Counted from the stretch's first letter, positions 53,022-62,917 are shown. The stretch: DNA of 64,000 nt from Anaeromonas frigoriresistens (GCF_016820655.1 NZ_WSFT01000053.1:372001-436000), one strand, 5' to 3'. Notes: generated by a model from the sequence alone, not told the origin. Translations and numbers: made by a program.

Positions 53022-53972
53022 CTATATTATTTTAATACAGAATTCACTGCAATATTTACCACAATAACCACATAATACACATTTATTCATATCTACTTGA
53101 GCTTTTTTACCAATAATTTCTAATGCGCTATGTTGACATATATCTTTACACTTTCCACATCCAACACACCATTCTGCAATATGAAGTTTTCTATTAGTTT
53201 TTCGGAGTTTTTCCTTTGTATGTTTATCTATAGTTCTACTTTGAATTAAGCTTACATTAGCATCTATTTCTTCCTTTGATTGCATACCTATAGCAATGGA
53301 ATGTATCTCCTCAATATCTTGGACATAATTAAAAGCTTCTTCTACATTGTTTAAAAGATGTCCGCCTCCTAAAGGTTTCATACCATATATTCCTTTGCCC
53401 ATCATATGACACTTTTTTATTGCTTCTAACATATCTTTAGCATTACCATCTTGAATTCCTATTCCTAATTTATTTATTATAGGATGAATTACTTCTATCT
53501 CATTATATTTAGATGCTGCCAAAACCCCTTCTACTCTATGGGTTGATATACCTATACTTCTAATAATCCCTTTTTCCTTAGCCTTTAAAAAATATTCAAT
53601 TGCTTCATAATGTCCTCTTATTGTATTATCACTTTCTTGTTCGTGTAATAAAAATATATCTATGTAATCAGTACCCATTTCTTTTAATGCTTTCATTAAG
53701 CTATCTTCTGCAGTCTTTGTAGAGTAAGAATAAGACTTTGTAGCAATTACATAATCTTTTCTATTTATTCCTTTGAGAAATAAATTTATATGTTTATAAT
53801 TATTATATAATTCTGCAGTATCTAAAAATTTTATACCTTTATTAAAAGCATATTTTAATAATTCCGCACCTTTTTCATAAGAGAGATTTCTTTGTAATGG
53901 ACTTATAGTGAGAGACCCAAAGCATAATCTAGAAACATCTATATTAGTATTTCCTAATTTAATAGATTTCAT
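53022..53972 (-). CDS. Aldo/keto reductase with ferredoxin-like C-terminus
   Basis: A 316-residue protein. An AKR barrel (residues 1-255) has [20 protein letters not shown] with catalytic Tyr and [11 protein letters not shown]; the C-terminus has two CxxCxxC-type sets, [12 protein letters not shown] and [15 protein letters not shown], for two [4Fe-4S] clusters. Such fusions are common in anaerobes and are probably redox enzymes on carbonyl compounds with electrons from ferredoxin-like clusters. Substrate unknown. It separates ruvX from a membrane protein gene, not a conserved neighbour pair that I know. Confidence 0.9.
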   Translation of the reverse strand: MKSIKLGNTNIDVSRLCFGSLTISPLQRNLSYEKGAELLKYAFNKGIKFLDTAELYNNYKHINLFLKGINRKDYVIATKSYSYSTKTAEDSLMKALKEMGTDYIDIFLLHEQESDNTIRGHYEAIEYFLKAKEKGIIRSIGISTHRVEGVLAASKYNEIEVIHPIINKLGIGIQDGNAKDMLEAIKKCHMMGKGIYGMKPLGGGHLLNNVEEAFNYVQDIEEIHSIAIGMQSKEEIDANVSLIQSRTIDKHTKEKLRKTNRKLHIAEWCVGCGKCKDICQHSALEIIGKKAQVDMNKCVLCGYCGKYCSEFCIKII

Positions 53973-56018
53973 CTATTCACTCCCTTTATACTTTCCTTTA
54001 ATTATTGTAACATATATTAAAAAAATAGAAAGATAAAGATTAGCTAGAGCTGATAATAAGAGTCCAGAGTCATTTACTAAAAAACCAACTATACTTCCAA
54101 CTATAAGACTGTTGATTAATAATAACTCCTGTTTTTCTACTATATTGTTTTTTGTTAGTTGATTTAAAAGAATACAAATGGTAGGTATTGTGATAAATAG
54201 TATTTTGTTCCACATGCTATCTCCTAGTAATCTTATATTTACTAAAATCTTTCTTTTAAATATATCTAAAACACTTACTACCCCATGAGAGGAGATCTTA
54301 TTAAGAAACTCACTTATATGACTTTCTTCAATAGAGAAAAACATAATATAGACTATAACCATTGATATAATAATTATTCCAAAACTAATAATTTTCATAA
54401 TAATTCTATGGTGATTTTTTTCCTTTAGCCCCTGGTAGATAATATATAATAGCATACTAAGAATAGATAAACCGGCCCCTAAATTTGATCCCCAACTGGG
54501 AGATATTACGATAATAAAAGTGAAAAAGTAAATAAATAGTATTTTTAATCCTTCATTATTTTTAATCATAATTTTAGTGAAATAAATCATATTAAATATC
54601 AATATACCAGCCATTTCATTTCCTAACCCATAGTACCTTGCACCAATCAAGGGATCATATCCTAACACAGAAGATGCTATAAGTTTGCTCCCATTTAAAA
54701 GATCAATAACTATAGTAATAAAAGTAAGTCCACATATATACTTTGGATTTATACCCCTAACCTTAAACAATACTAATAAAACAGCTAAAAAAATCATTGT
54801 AAAGTATATGTTATTATCAAATATTGAACTAATTAATAATACAAAGGGGACTAAAATAAATATATAAGTTGTGTGTTCTAATAAAATACTTATGTATAAA
54901 TTCTTAATCCTAAAAATATTCAGAATTAAATATAGAAATAAAAATATAAATCCTAATATTGTTACTATTTTAAATGTTTCCTCTCTTATATTTGAAGTCC
55001 TATTAATTATGTTATTTATATTTTTGATGTAATCAAAATTTGATTCCCGTTCTATATTGACTACTCCACTACTATCAAGATATTCACTGCTGATACCAAA
55101 GCTTTCTATTATATAGGGTGCTACATCTAAATTCGTTAGTATTCCTTCTCTTTTTGTTGAATCACTATATAATATACCTCTTTTTATATCTTTACCCCAA
55201 ATAACAATAGGAGTTAATCCTTTAGAAAGCTCTTCCTGAATATTAGGGCTAATAATAATCATTTTGTCTTTAGATTTATCAATATTATTTATCATAACAT
55301 TTAAAAAATTATCAATTCTATTTAAAGTATCTATTCTTGATGATAGAGTATTGTTTAAATTCTCAGTGTCAATTACAATAAAATCTGATGAATCTTTAAC
55401 TCTGCTTAAGTTGTTAAAAATGTTATTATAATAATTACTAATATCATCTTCATTATTATAATTACTGTAATATATTGATGTATAGTCTACTTCACCTTCC
55501 TTATCCATTGCAATTAGTTTTGTTTTTCCTACAAAAGTATCAGCAGTATCTGAATAATCAAATACTGCTGTCTTTATATTATTTAAATGAAGTATTTTCC
55601 CTATAATCCCTATATCTGGATTATAAAGACTATTCTTATTTGTATCTATAATCTGTTCTATCATTGAATTGTTGCTATCAACAATTGTGTCTTGTCCTAA
55701 TAAGCCTTGCTCTTTCGATATATCTATAGGATAGTAATTTTCTACTTTAGCTAATATCTTATTAGTAGAATTAAGTGTTCCAAAACCTTCATAATTTGTG
55801 TAGCTAGAAGCACCTTTTGGATTCATTAAACCAATGCTACCTTCAGAGATTATCTTTTTTAAGGACTCTAATTCATCAATATCTTCTAAAGTTAATCTAT
55901 TAATTACTACTATATAAAAGTTAGAAACTCTACTATCATTATAACCTAAACATATTGTATTGTTTAATAATATTGTAAATACTAATATTATGAATAAGAT
56001 ATACCTATATCTTTTCAA
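53973..56018 (-). CDS. Unknown membrane protein, phosphatase-like outer domain
   Basis: A 681-residue protein. Signal/anchor helix at about 6-25, an outside domain (30-340), then about nine to eleven membrane helices from 350 to 675. The outside domain has alkaline-phosphatase-superfamily features: VVINRLTLEDIDEL, KMIIISPNIQEEL and the TNLDVAPYIIESFGI block, but I cannot see the usual metal-binding and nucleophile motifs complete. The membrane part has YGLGNEMAGILIFNMIYFTK and WGSNLGAGLSILSM. No family name. Starts with TTG at 56018 and abuts the aldo/keto reductase. A role in envelope polymer synthesis is guesswork. Confidence 0.75.
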   Translation of the reverse strand: MKRYRYILFIILVFTILLNNTICLGYNDSRVSNFYIVVINRLTLEDIDELESLKKIISEGSIGLMNPKGASSYTNYEGFGTLNSTNKILAKVENYYPIDISKEQGLLGQDTIVDSNNSMIEQIIDTNKNSLYNPDIGIIGKILHLNNIKTAVFDYSDTADTFVGKTKLIAMDKEGEVDYTSIYYSNYNNEDDISNYYNNIFNNLSRVKDSSDFIVIDTENLNNTLSSRIDTLNRIDNFLNVMINNIDKSKDKMIIISPNIQEELSKGLTPIVIWGKDIKRGILYSDSTKREGILTNLDVAPYIIESFGISSEYLDSSGVVNIERESNFDYIKNINNIINRTSNIREETFKIVTILGFIFLFLYLILNIFRIKNLYISILLEHTTYIFILVPFVLLISSIFDNNIYFTMIFLAVLLVLFKVRGINPKYICGLTFITIVIDLLNGSKLIASSVLGYDPLIGARYYGLGNEMAGILIFNMIYFTKIMIKNNEGLKILFIYFFTFIIVISPSWGSNLGAGLSILSMLLYIIYQGLKEKNHHRIIMKIISFGIIIISMVIVYIMFFSIEESHISEFLNKISSHGVVSVLDIFKRKILVNIRLLGDSMWNKILFITIPTICILLNQLTKNNIVEKQELLLINSLIVGSIVGFLVNDSGLLLSALANLYLSIFLIYVTIIKGKYKGSE

Positions 56019-56039
56019 AACTTACCCTTCTTTTATGAA

Positions 56040-56294
56040 TTATCTATCTTTTAAATAACTTTTTAGCAATTCCTCTAATAAATCATCTCGTTCTAATTTT
56101 CTTATCATACTTCTTGCATTATTATAACTTGTTATATAAGTAGGATCACCAGATAAAATATAACCTACCATTTGGTTGATAGGATTATAACCTTTTTCTT
56201 CTAAAGCATGATACACGGATAAAAGTATATCTTCAGCTTTATTCTCCTCAATCTTTGAAACATCAAACATCATTGTTTTATTTATATCACTCAT
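56040..56294 (-). CDS. ireB: IreB family regulatory phosphoprotein
   Basis: An 84-residue protein of the IreB/YrzL family (DUF965): [56 protein letters not shown]. In Enterococcus, IreB is the substrate of the Ser/Thr kinase IreK; the N-terminal Thr residues here (NKTMMF) are at the expected site. Found between alaS and ruvX in most Firmicutes. Start at 56294, preceded by GAGGGG; the longer frame at 56327 has no ribosome site. Confidence 0.94.
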   Translation of the reverse strand: MSDINKTMMFDVSKIEENKAEDILLSVYHALEEKGYNPINQMVGYILSGDPTYITSYNNARSMIRKLERDDLLEELLKSYLKDR

Positions 56295-56393
56295 AAGAAC
56301 ACCCCTCTTTTTATAACGATTCCTCACAAATTGGAATAATCTCTATATACCTTATTATATAGGATATTAGTATTCTCTTCAATGGAGTTTTGA

Positions 56394-59033
56394 TTATTTA
56401 TTTAATTGTTCTTTAACTAATTCCTTAACTTTATTTAAAGCCTCCTGAATTTTAGCAGGGTCTTTACCGCCAGCTTGTGCCATATTTGGTCTTCCACCGC
56501 CGCCTCCACCAGTAGTCTTTGCAACTTCTCTTATAATATTCCCACAATGAATGCCTTCTTTTACTGCATCCTGTGTAGCTGTTGCAATGAAATTTACTTT
56601 ATTGTCTTTTTCTGTACCTAATACTACTACTATATTATCAGTTTTATCCTTTAATTTATCTCCTAATTGTCTTAATCCATCAATATCCATTCCATCAATT
56701 TTCTTAGTTATTATGTTTATTCCATCTACTTTATATACTTCTTTTAATAAATCATCTATTTTTGAATTTGCTAATTTTGATTTAAGCATATCAATTTCTT
56801 TTTCTAGAGTTTTCACTTCATTTATAGTACTTTTAGCTTTCTCAATAAAATTATCTTTATTAGTTTTCAGTATAGTAGCAATACTATTTATTTCATTTTC
56901 CATTTCATTAATCATATTGTATAATTTTCTACCAGTTACTGCTTCAATTCTTCTAACACCAGATGCAATTCCTGATTCTCCTATTATTTTAAACATTCCT
57001 ATTTGACTAACATTATTTATGTGAGTACCTCCACAAAGTTCCATGCTGTAATCCCCTATTTTAACCAACCTTACCTTTTCACCATACTTCTCATCAAATA
57101 ATGCAGTTGCTCCCATTTGTTTTGCTTCATCTATACTTGTTTCCAATACTTCTACTTGTAGAGAATCAAAAATTTGTTTATTAACTACTTTTTCTATCTC
57201 ATTCACTTGTTCTTTTGTTAAGGCTTCAAAATGAGTAAAGTCGAATCTAAGTCTATCTTCAGTTACTAATGATCCTGCTTGATTTACATGTTCTCCTATT
57301 ACTTCTTTTAATGCTTTATGAAGAAGATGAGTAGCTGAATGATTCCTTGCTATATCAGATCTTATTGATTTATCAACTAAAGCATTTACTTGATCTCCTA
57401 CTCTTATTTCTCCTGAATTTACTTTAACTAAATGTAAAAATCTATCATTATTACGCTTAGTATCATATACTGATCCTGTAAAATATTTATTCTCTATTGT
57501 TCCTTTATCTCCAATTTGTCCTCCACTTTCACCATAAAAAGGAGTATTATCTAATATTATATATCCTTCTTCATTCTCAGATAATTTTTCTATAGATTGG
57601 CTTTCTTTAATAATTGCCAATACTTTAGATTGACTAGATAACTTGTCATATCCTTCAAACTCTGTTTTTATACCTACATCTAAATCCAAGCTCTTATTTG
57701 CATCCCAAGCTTCTATACCATCACTACTTCTAGCACTTCTAGCTCTATTTCTTTGAGACTCCATCTCTTTATTGAACTGTTCTTCATCAACCTTCAAATC
57801 TTCATCTTCTAATATTTCTTTAGTTAAATCCAGTGGAAAACCATAAGTATCATACAATTTAAAAGCTTTTTCCCCTTTTAAAGTAGTCTCATTATTTGAT
57901 TTCATTTCATTTATATAGGATTTTAATATCTCTATTCCCTGGTCAATAGTTTCTTCAAATTTTTCTTCCTCTATTTTAATAATTTTTTTGATTTGACCTT
58001 TCATATCATCTAATTCATTATAGAATTCTTTCCAATTATCAATAACCGAATCTACTAATCGGTTCAAAAAATTACCTTTTATTCCTAATAATTTTCCATG
58101 TCTAGAAGCTCTTCTTATTACTCTTCTTAAAACATAGCCTCTGCCTTCATTACTAGGAATTACACCATCACAAACTAAGAAAGTCATTGCTCGAATATGA
58201 TCTGTTATAACTCTAATTGATACATCAGTTTTTTTATCTTCACCATATTTAACATTAGCTGTTTTTTCAACTTCATTAATAATTGTAATTATAGGCTCTA
58301 TCTCAAAAATATTATTAGCATCGTTCAGAACTGCTGTTATTCTTTCTAATCCCATACCAGTATCTATATTTGGATTAGGTAATGGATTATAGTTACCTTT
58401 TTCATCTTTATCGTATTGAGAAAATACTAAATTCCAAACCTCAACGTATCTATCACATTCACATCCAGGTTTACAATCTTCATCTCCACAACTATACTTT
58501 TCCCCTCTATCAATATATATTTCTGAGCATGGACCACATGGGCCTACTTCCATTTCCCAAAAATTATCTTCTTTTCCTAGTCTAACTATTCTATCCTTAG
58601 ATACTCCTATCTTTTCATTCCATATTTTATAAGCATCATCGTCATCTAAATATACAGACACCCATAATTTGTCTTTTGATATCTTTAACACCTCTGTCAT
58701 AAACTCCCAAGCCCAATCAATTGCTTCAGTCTTAAAGTAATCTCCAAAAGAAAAATTTCCTAACATTTCGAAAAAAGTACCATGTCTATCAGTCTTACCA
58801 ACATTTTCAATATCACCTGTTCTAACACATTTTTGACAAGTGCTCATTCTCTTATTTGGAGGTTCTAATGTTCCTATAAAATATGGTTTTAATGGTGCCA
58901 TTCCTGCATTTATAAGTAATAAACTCTTATCATTTTTAGGCACCAAAGAAAAACTCTCTCTTACTAAATGGTTTTTTTCTTTGAAAAAATTTAGATATTC
59001 TTCTCTAATTTTATGTAGACTATAATTATTCAT
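56394..59033 (-). CDS. alaS: Alanyl-tRNA synthetase
   Basis: An 879-residue class II synthetase. The catalytic domain opens with NYSLHKIREEYLNFFKEKNH; the motif KNDKSLLLINAGMAPLKPYF and GMGLERITAVL complete it. The editing domain has HSATHLLHKAL and the CGGTHI metal set; the C-Ala domain ends in a GGGGGGRPNMAQAGG sequence. Start ATG 59033 follows GAGGAG. Regulated by a T-box leader at 59062-59275 with GCA specifier. Confidence 0.98.
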   Translation of the reverse strand: MNNYSLHKIREEYLNFFKEKNHLVRESFSLVPKNDKSLLLINAGMAPLKPYFIGTLEPPNKRMSTCQKCVRTGDIENVGKTDRHGTFFEMLGNFSFGDYFKTEAIDWAWEFMTEVLKISKDKLWVSVYLDDDDAYKIWNEKIGVSKDRIVRLGKEDNFWEMEVGPCGPCSEIYIDRGEKYSCGDEDCKPGCECDRYVEVWNLVFSQYDKDEKGNYNPLPNPNIDTGMGLERITAVLNDANNIFEIEPIITIINEVEKTANVKYGEDKKTDVSIRVITDHIRAMTFLVCDGVIPSNEGRGYVLRRVIRRASRHGKLLGIKGNFLNRLVDSVIDNWKEFYNELDDMKGQIKKIIKIEEEKFEETIDQGIEILKSYINEMKSNNETTLKGEKAFKLYDTYGFPLDLTKEILEDEDLKVDEEQFNKEMESQRNRARSARSSDGIEAWDANKSLDLDVGIKTEFEGYDKLSSQSKVLAIIKESQSIEKLSENEEGYIILDNTPFYGESGGQIGDKGTIENKYFTGSVYDTKRNNDRFLHLVKVNSGEIRVGDQVNALVDKSIRSDIARNHSATHLLHKALKEVIGEHVNQAGSLVTEDRLRFDFTHFEALTKEQVNEIEKVVNKQIFDSLQVEVLETSIDEAKQMGATALFDEKYGEKVRLVKIGDYSMELCGGTHINNVSQIGMFKIIGESGIASGVRRIEAVTGRKLYNMINEMENEINSIATILKTNKDNFIEKAKSTINEVKTLEKEIDMLKSKLANSKIDDLLKEVYKVDGINIITKKIDGMDIDGLRQLGDKLKDKTDNIVVVLGTEKDNKVNFIATATQDAVKEGIHCGNIIREVAKTTGGGGGGRPNMAQAGGKDPAKIQEALNKVKELVKEQLNK

Positions 59034-59061
59034 TATTTTCACTCCTCTTATTTTTTGTAAA

Positions 59062-59275
59062 AAAATAAAGCTCCATCCCTATTAGGGACGAGCTTTGCCC
59101 GCGGTACCACCCTAGTTACAAAAGTGTCACTTAATCATATAACGGTCTCATCCGAAATTCTCTACTAATTTCAAGAATTCAGCTTAAGGGTTGCTTCTCT
59201 ACACTATACTAGATATTTTCCAGCCTTGAACATCCTCTCTGTAAGTAATCATGTAAATACTACTCCCTATCATAG
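59062..59275 (-). promoter_or_regulatory. T-box riboswitch (tRNA-Ala) upstream of alaS
   Basis: The T-box sequence GGGTGGTACCGCGGGC (minus strand of 59097-59112) is near-canonical. Stem I begins with AGGGAGTAGTA (59268-59258); on its opposite side GAAGCAACCCT places the specifier GCA (59194-59192), an alanine codon, against AGUA of the loop-E motif. A terminator hairpin at 59067-59096 with a T-run lies at the 3' end. Uncharged tRNA-Ala would stabilise the antiterminator and switch alaS on. Confidence 0.96.
59067..59096 (-). terminator. T-box intrinsic terminator
   Basis: Stem of AAAGCTC/GAGCTTT with CCCT/AGGG inside, followed on the minus strand by TTATTTTTTT. Competes with the antiterminator formed with the T-box sequence. 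Confidence 0.93.
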
Positions 59276-59302
59276 CTATTTCATTATTCTATTCTTATAA
59301 AG

Positions 59303-59331
59303 ATTATAAAAATTAAATCTAAATTTGTCAA
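59303..59331 (-). promoter_or_regulatory. Consensus promoter of alaS leader
   Basis: Minus strand TTGACA (59331-59326), 17-base spacer, TATAAT (59308-59303): perfect sigma-A consensus. The start is predicted near 59296, giving a leader of about 260 bases. It begins three bases after the stop codon of the AI-2E-family gene, so alaS is not dependent on that gene. Confidence 0.92.
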
Positions 59332-59333
59332 CA

Positions 59334-60509
59334 CTACATTTCACTTGTTTTTTGTAATATATGAGATAAAACTATTTTTAAAGTAGTAGTTACAGGTATT
59401 GCCAATAACATACCTAATATCCCCATTAAATTACCACCTATTAATAAAGCAATTATAATAATCACAGGATGTAACCCTACTTTATCTCCCATAATTTTAG
59501 GTTGTAGTATATTTCCCTCTAATTGTTGAATAATTATAAAAAGAATTAATACCCAAACTGCTTTTAATGGTGATTCCAAAAGAGCAAATAACATAGCTAT
59601 TGCTCCTCCTATTATTGGGCCAAAGTAAGGAATAATATTCATTACCCCTGATATAAGTCCAATTGTTAGAGCATAATTTACTCCTAATACTAAAAGCCCT
59701 ATTGCAGTAAATGTTCCCACAAACAGCGCAATAATAAATTGTCCTCTCACAAAATTCCCTAGGGAATAATCTATTTTTCTAGATAAATTTATAATTTCTG
59801 ATCTAGATTTTTTCGGAATTGTCATTTCTATATTTTTCTTGAAATAATCTTTATCTTTTACTAGATAGAATGCAATAATAGGAATTAAAAATATATTTAT
59901 TGCTTTAGAGAAAAATGATATTATAAAATCCATTGAACCTTTTATTCCATCGATTAGTATATTTTGTACTTTTGTAATATTCTCTTCAATACTACCCTTG
60001 ACTTCATCTAAACCAAATGGTAAATCTTTAATATTTTTATAATAATCATTATATAAGTCATTCACAAAGTTACTTACATTGTTGGAATATTTAGGTAATA
60101 AGTTGACTAAGTTTTTTATTTCATTAAATATTGCTGGGAATATTAATACTGACATTAAATATATAGTTCCTAAAATTACTAAATATACTAATAAAACACC
60201 GTATACTCTATTTACTTTTTTATCTTCTAAAATATTTACTAAAGGATTTATTACATATGCAATGATAATAGAAATGAATATTGTAAAAATTATTTCTCTT
60301 AATCCATTATCGCTAAATACATAATATGTAGTTATTATAAAAATAAGTAACAACAATGATATAATTATTTGTTTTTTACTTATATGTAACTCTCTATCAT
60401 GTCCCAAATACTTGTTCCCAAATTTCACTATAAAATATGATAATAATATTAATAATACTATTATCGAAATCTCTCTTATGTAATTTAATGCATCTAATAA
60501 ACCTATCAT
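59334..60509 (-). CDS. AI-2E family transporter, YrrI-like
   Basis: A 391-residue membrane protein of the AI-2E family (UPF0118), with about eight helices. The pattern FIALFVGTFTAIGLLVLGVN, IIPYFGPIIGGAIAMLFALL and GLHPVIIIIALLIGGNLMG is typical. Family members are proposed exporters or sodium/proton antiporters, so the actual substrate is unknown. Located upstream of alaS, as yrrI in B. subtilis. Start at 60509 follows GGGGGGG. Confidence 0.9.
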   Translation of the reverse strand: MIGLLDALNYIREISIIVLLILLSYFIVKFGNKYLGHDRELHISKKQIIISLLLLIFIITTYYVFSDNGLREIIFTIFISIIIAYVINPLVNILEDKKVNRVYGVLLVYLVILGTIYLMSVLIFPAIFNEIKNLVNLLPKYSNNVSNFVNDLYNDYYKNIKDLPFGLDEVKGSIEENITKVQNILIDGIKGSMDFIISFFSKAINIFLIPIIAFYLVKDKDYFKKNIEMTIPKKSRSEIINLSRKIDYSLGNFVRGQFIIALFVGTFTAIGLLVLGVNYALTIGLISGVMNIIPYFGPIIGGAIAMLFALLESPLKAVWVLILFIIIQQLEGNILQPKIMGDKVGLHPVIIIIALLIGGNLMGILGMLLAIPVTTTLKIVLSHILQKTSEM

Positions 60510-60527
60510 ATTATCCCCCCATCAATT

Positions 60528-60552
60528 ATTAAGGCAGCAAAGCTGCCTTAAT
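60528..60552 (-). terminator. Hairpin after the 52-residue gene
   Basis: An 11-bp stem ATTAAGGCAGC with complement and three-base loop, directly after the stop codon. No U-run follows on the minus strand (AATTGATGG), so it may be an attenuator or a stabilising 3' end rather than a strong terminator. Confidence 0.5.
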
Positions 60553-60711
60553 TTAAAACATATTCATATTGTCCATTGCATTCGTAAACATCTTTTTACT
60601 TCTTTTCATCATTTTTCTTTTTTGTCTAGGACTCATTTTAGAGGATGCATACATACCTACCGCACTAATAATCGTCCCAGTGATAATACCATTCACTAAT
60701 TTGTTATTCAT
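60553..60711 (-). CDS. yrzQ: 52-residue YrzQ-like small membrane protein
   Basis: A short gene beginning ATG at 60711 behind GAGGAG, with a 52-residue product: a glycine-rich hydrophobic helix (VNGIITGTIISAVGMYA, residues 6-22) followed by a strongly basic half (SPRQKRKMMKRSKKMFTN). By position between yrrD and yrrI and by layout it corresponds to B. subtilis YrzQ (DUF3918-like). Function unknown; the shape suggests a membrane-bound nucleic-acid- or lipid-contacting peptide. Confidence 0.85.
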   Translation of the reverse strand: MNNKLVNGIITGTIISAVGMYASSKMSPRQKRKMMKRSKKMFTNAMDNMNMF

Positions 60712-60747
60712 ATTATCATCTCCTCAATATTAGTTTGCTCTATTATT

Positions 60748-61284
60748 TCAATCTAACACAAGAAGTTTTTTGAATTTTTCCTTATTCTTTTCATAATCAT
60801 CCTTAAATTGTTTATCAATTATTAATGCTTTTTTAGTAATACTCATTACTTCTAGAAATGGTAACATGTTCCTGCCATCTAAAATATCTTGTATTATTCC
60901 ATCTGTTAATAAAAAACCCATAACAGTTCCATTTTTTTCTTCAAATACTATATCATCAATATATCCTATATTTTCTCCATCTTCTATGAGTACTGGTAAT
61001 CCTATTATATCATTATCTGATTCAGATTCCTTTTCTATTTCCGGAAAATCTTTTAATTTTTCTACTATATTTTTCTTTTCTACAGTAATAAAGTCTTTAC
61101 CTATGCTAGAGATGTTTTTATATCTTATAATTTTTTCTTCTTTAAATAATCCACCCTCTGATACTAATATGGCAACTATTCTAAGTTTTTGTCTTGAAAA
61201 AATAAAGTCTTTTACTGTACCTAATTTATCGCCAGTCTGATTATCAATAATGTCAAATCTCATTATTTTTTTGGTTCTTTTCAA
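60748..61284 (-). CDS. yrrD: PRC-barrel domain protein, YrrD-like
   Basis: A 178-residue protein with two PRC-barrel domains, about residues 8-80 (RFDIIDNQTGDKLGTVKDFI) and 92-165 (GLPVLIEDGENIGYIDDIVF). The family is found in RNA maturation (RimM) and photosystem proteins; YrrD function is unknown. The start is a TTG at 61284, five bases after AGAGGTG; a later ATG at 61263 is possible. It precedes the YrzQ-like gene as in B. subtilis. Confidence 0.85.
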   Translation of the reverse strand: MKRTKKIMRFDIIDNQTGDKLGTVKDFIFSRQKLRIVAILVSEGGLFKEEKIIRYKNISSIGKDFITVEKKNIVEKLKDFPEIEKESESDNDIIGLPVLIEDGENIGYIDDIVFEEKNGTVMGFLLTDGIIQDILDGRNMLPFLEVMSITKKALIIDKQFKDDYEKNKEKFKKLLVLD

Positions 61285-61345
61285 TATAACACCTCTTTTC
61301 ATTCTTTTTTTATTTATATACTTATTATTGCAAGAAAAAACACTT

Positions 61346-62431
61346 TTATTTTAATTTCTTTAAAATTGTTCCTCCACCCACAATTACATCATTGTCATAA
61401 AATACAACAGACTGTCCAGAAGTGATTGCTCTTACTGATTCATCAAAAATTATTTTTACTTTATCATCATCTATAGGAATCAAGTATGCATCACTCGATT
61501 GAGAGTTATACCTTATTTTTGCTTTTACTTTTAATGGAGATTCAAGACTATCAATGGATATCAGATTTATATCTTCAGCAATTAATTCTTTACCATATAC
61601 ATCACTATTATCACCAATAATAACTTGATTTTTTTCTGCATCAATATCAGTTACATATGCAGGCTTTCCTAAAGCTAGTCCTAAACCTTTTCTTTGTCCA
61701 ATAGTATAATTAGTAATTCCTTTATGCTTACCGATAGTATTTCCATTAATATCAATAAAATTACCTGATTTTATTTTGTAATCAGCATTTTCTTGTATAA
61801 ATTTACTGTAGTTATCATCTTCAACAAAACAAATTTCTTGGCTGTCTTTTTTATCAGCTACTATTAAACCTAGTTCTCTAGCTATATCTCTTACTTTTTC
61901 TTTATTATCAAAATTTCCTAATGGCATTAATGTATGCTTTAATTGTTCTTGAGTCATATTATATAATGCATAAGATTGATCTTTAGCATCAGAATCTGAT
62001 TTTTTAAGTATATATCTATCTTTGTTAGTATCATATTCAATTTTACCATAATGTCCTGTTGCAACATAATAGGCTCCTAGTTGATTTGATCGTTTTAATA
62101 ATTCTTCAAATTTTATATATCTATTACATGCAATACATGGATTTGGTGTTCTGCCCTTTCCATATTCATCTATAAAATAATCAATCACTCTTTTTTTGAA
62201 TATATCTTTAAAATTCATTACATAAAAAGGTATGTCTAATTTATTTGCTACCATTCTAGCATCTTCCACTGCTGATAACGAACAACACCCTCCTTCTTTT
62301 TCAATACCATTATCTTGCCATATCTGCATAGTAACTCCTATTACATTATACCCTTGTTCTTTTAATAGATATGCTGCAACAGAGCTATCAACTCCACCAC
62401 TCATTCCAATAACTACTTTTTTCTTATCCAT
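61346..62431 (-). CDS. mnmA: tRNA 2-thiouridylase MnmA
   Basis: A 361-residue enzyme that thiolates U34 of tRNA-Lys, -Glu and -Gln. The PP-loop is [18 protein letters not shown]; the catalytic cysteines are in [18 protein letters not shown] (residue about 100) and [12 protein letters not shown] (about 195); [11 protein letters not shown] and the C-terminal [12 protein letters not shown] are normal. Start ATG 62431 follows GGGGTGA. It is downstream of iscU and iscS, which supply the sulfur relay, though a terminator lies between. Confidence 0.97.
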   Translation of the reverse strand: MDKKKVVIGMSGGVDSSVAAYLLKEQGYNVIGVTMQIWQDNGIEKEGGCCSLSAVEDARMVANKLDIPFYVMNFKDIFKKRVIDYFIDEYGKGRTPNPCIACNRYIKFEELLKRSNQLGAYYVATGHYGKIEYDTNKDRYILKKSDSDAKDQSYALYNMTQEQLKHTLMPLGNFDNKEKVRDIARELGLIVADKKDSQEICFVEDDNYSKFIQENADYKIKSGNFIDINGNTIGKHKGITNYTIGQRKGLGLALGKPAYVTDIDAEKNQVIIGDNSDVYGKELIAEDINLISIDSLESPLKVKAKIRYNSQSSDAYLIPIDDDKVKIIFDESVRAITSGQSVVFYDNDVIVGGGTILKKLK

Positions 62432-62475
62432 TTCTTTCACCCCACTTTATTATCCAATATATTATTTCAAAAAAA

Positions 62476-62499
62476 AAGCTACTGTGTCAACAGTAGCTT
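62476..62499 (-). terminator. Terminator overlapping the iscU stop codon
   Basis: A nine-bp stem AAGCTACTG with complement and six-base loop, followed by a run of nine T's on the minus strand. The iscU stop codon is at 62498-62500. Strong intrinsic terminator between iscU and mnmA. Confidence 0.95.
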
Positions 62500-62917
62500 A
62501 GTGATGATGGTCTTCTTTCGGTTCAAAATCTTTTAATTCTTCTATTTCAACACCACTTTTTTCTGAATAATCTTTAAGTGCTGATTTTATAGCTTCCTCT
62601 GCTAATACAGAACAATGCATCTTAACAGGTGGTAAACCGTCTAAAGCTTCAGCTACAGCTTTGTTAGTTATCTTTAATACCTCTTCTATTGATTTTCCTT
62701 TAATAAGTTCTGTAGCCATACTTGATGATGCAATAGCAGATCCACATCCAAATGTTTTAAATTTAACATCTACTATTATATTATTTTCTATCTTAAGATA
62801 CATTTTCATTATATCCCCACATTTAGCATTTCCTACTTCTCCTACACCATCAGCATCTTCAATTTCTCCAACATTTCTTGGATTAGTAAAATGTTCCATT
62901 ACCTTCTCTGAATACAT
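62498..62917 (-). CDS. iscU: Iron-sulfur scaffold NifU/IscU
   Basis: A 139-residue scaffold for Fe-S assembly. Three cluster cysteines with a conserved Asp are present: NAKCGDIMKMYLKI, KTFGCGSAIASSSM, PPVKMHCSVLAEEAI. It is the short, C-terminally extended clostridial type ending in HHH (KEDHHH). Its start (ATG 62917) follows and touches the iscS stop. Acts with the cysteine desulfurase. Confidence 0.95.
   Translation of the reverse strand: MYSEKVMEHFTNPRNVGEIEDADGVGEVGNAKCGDIMKMYLKIENNIIVDVKFKTFGCGSAIASSSMATELIKGKSIEEVLKITNKAVAEALDGLPPVKMHCSVLAEEAIKSALKDYSEKSGVEIEELKDFEPKEDHHH

Noticed and set aside
56551-57006. Long plus-strand open frame antisense to alaS
   Set aside because: Shadow of the alaS frame; no ribosome site and hydrophobic low-complexity product. 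The same applies to the other plus-strand frames except 35610-36476.
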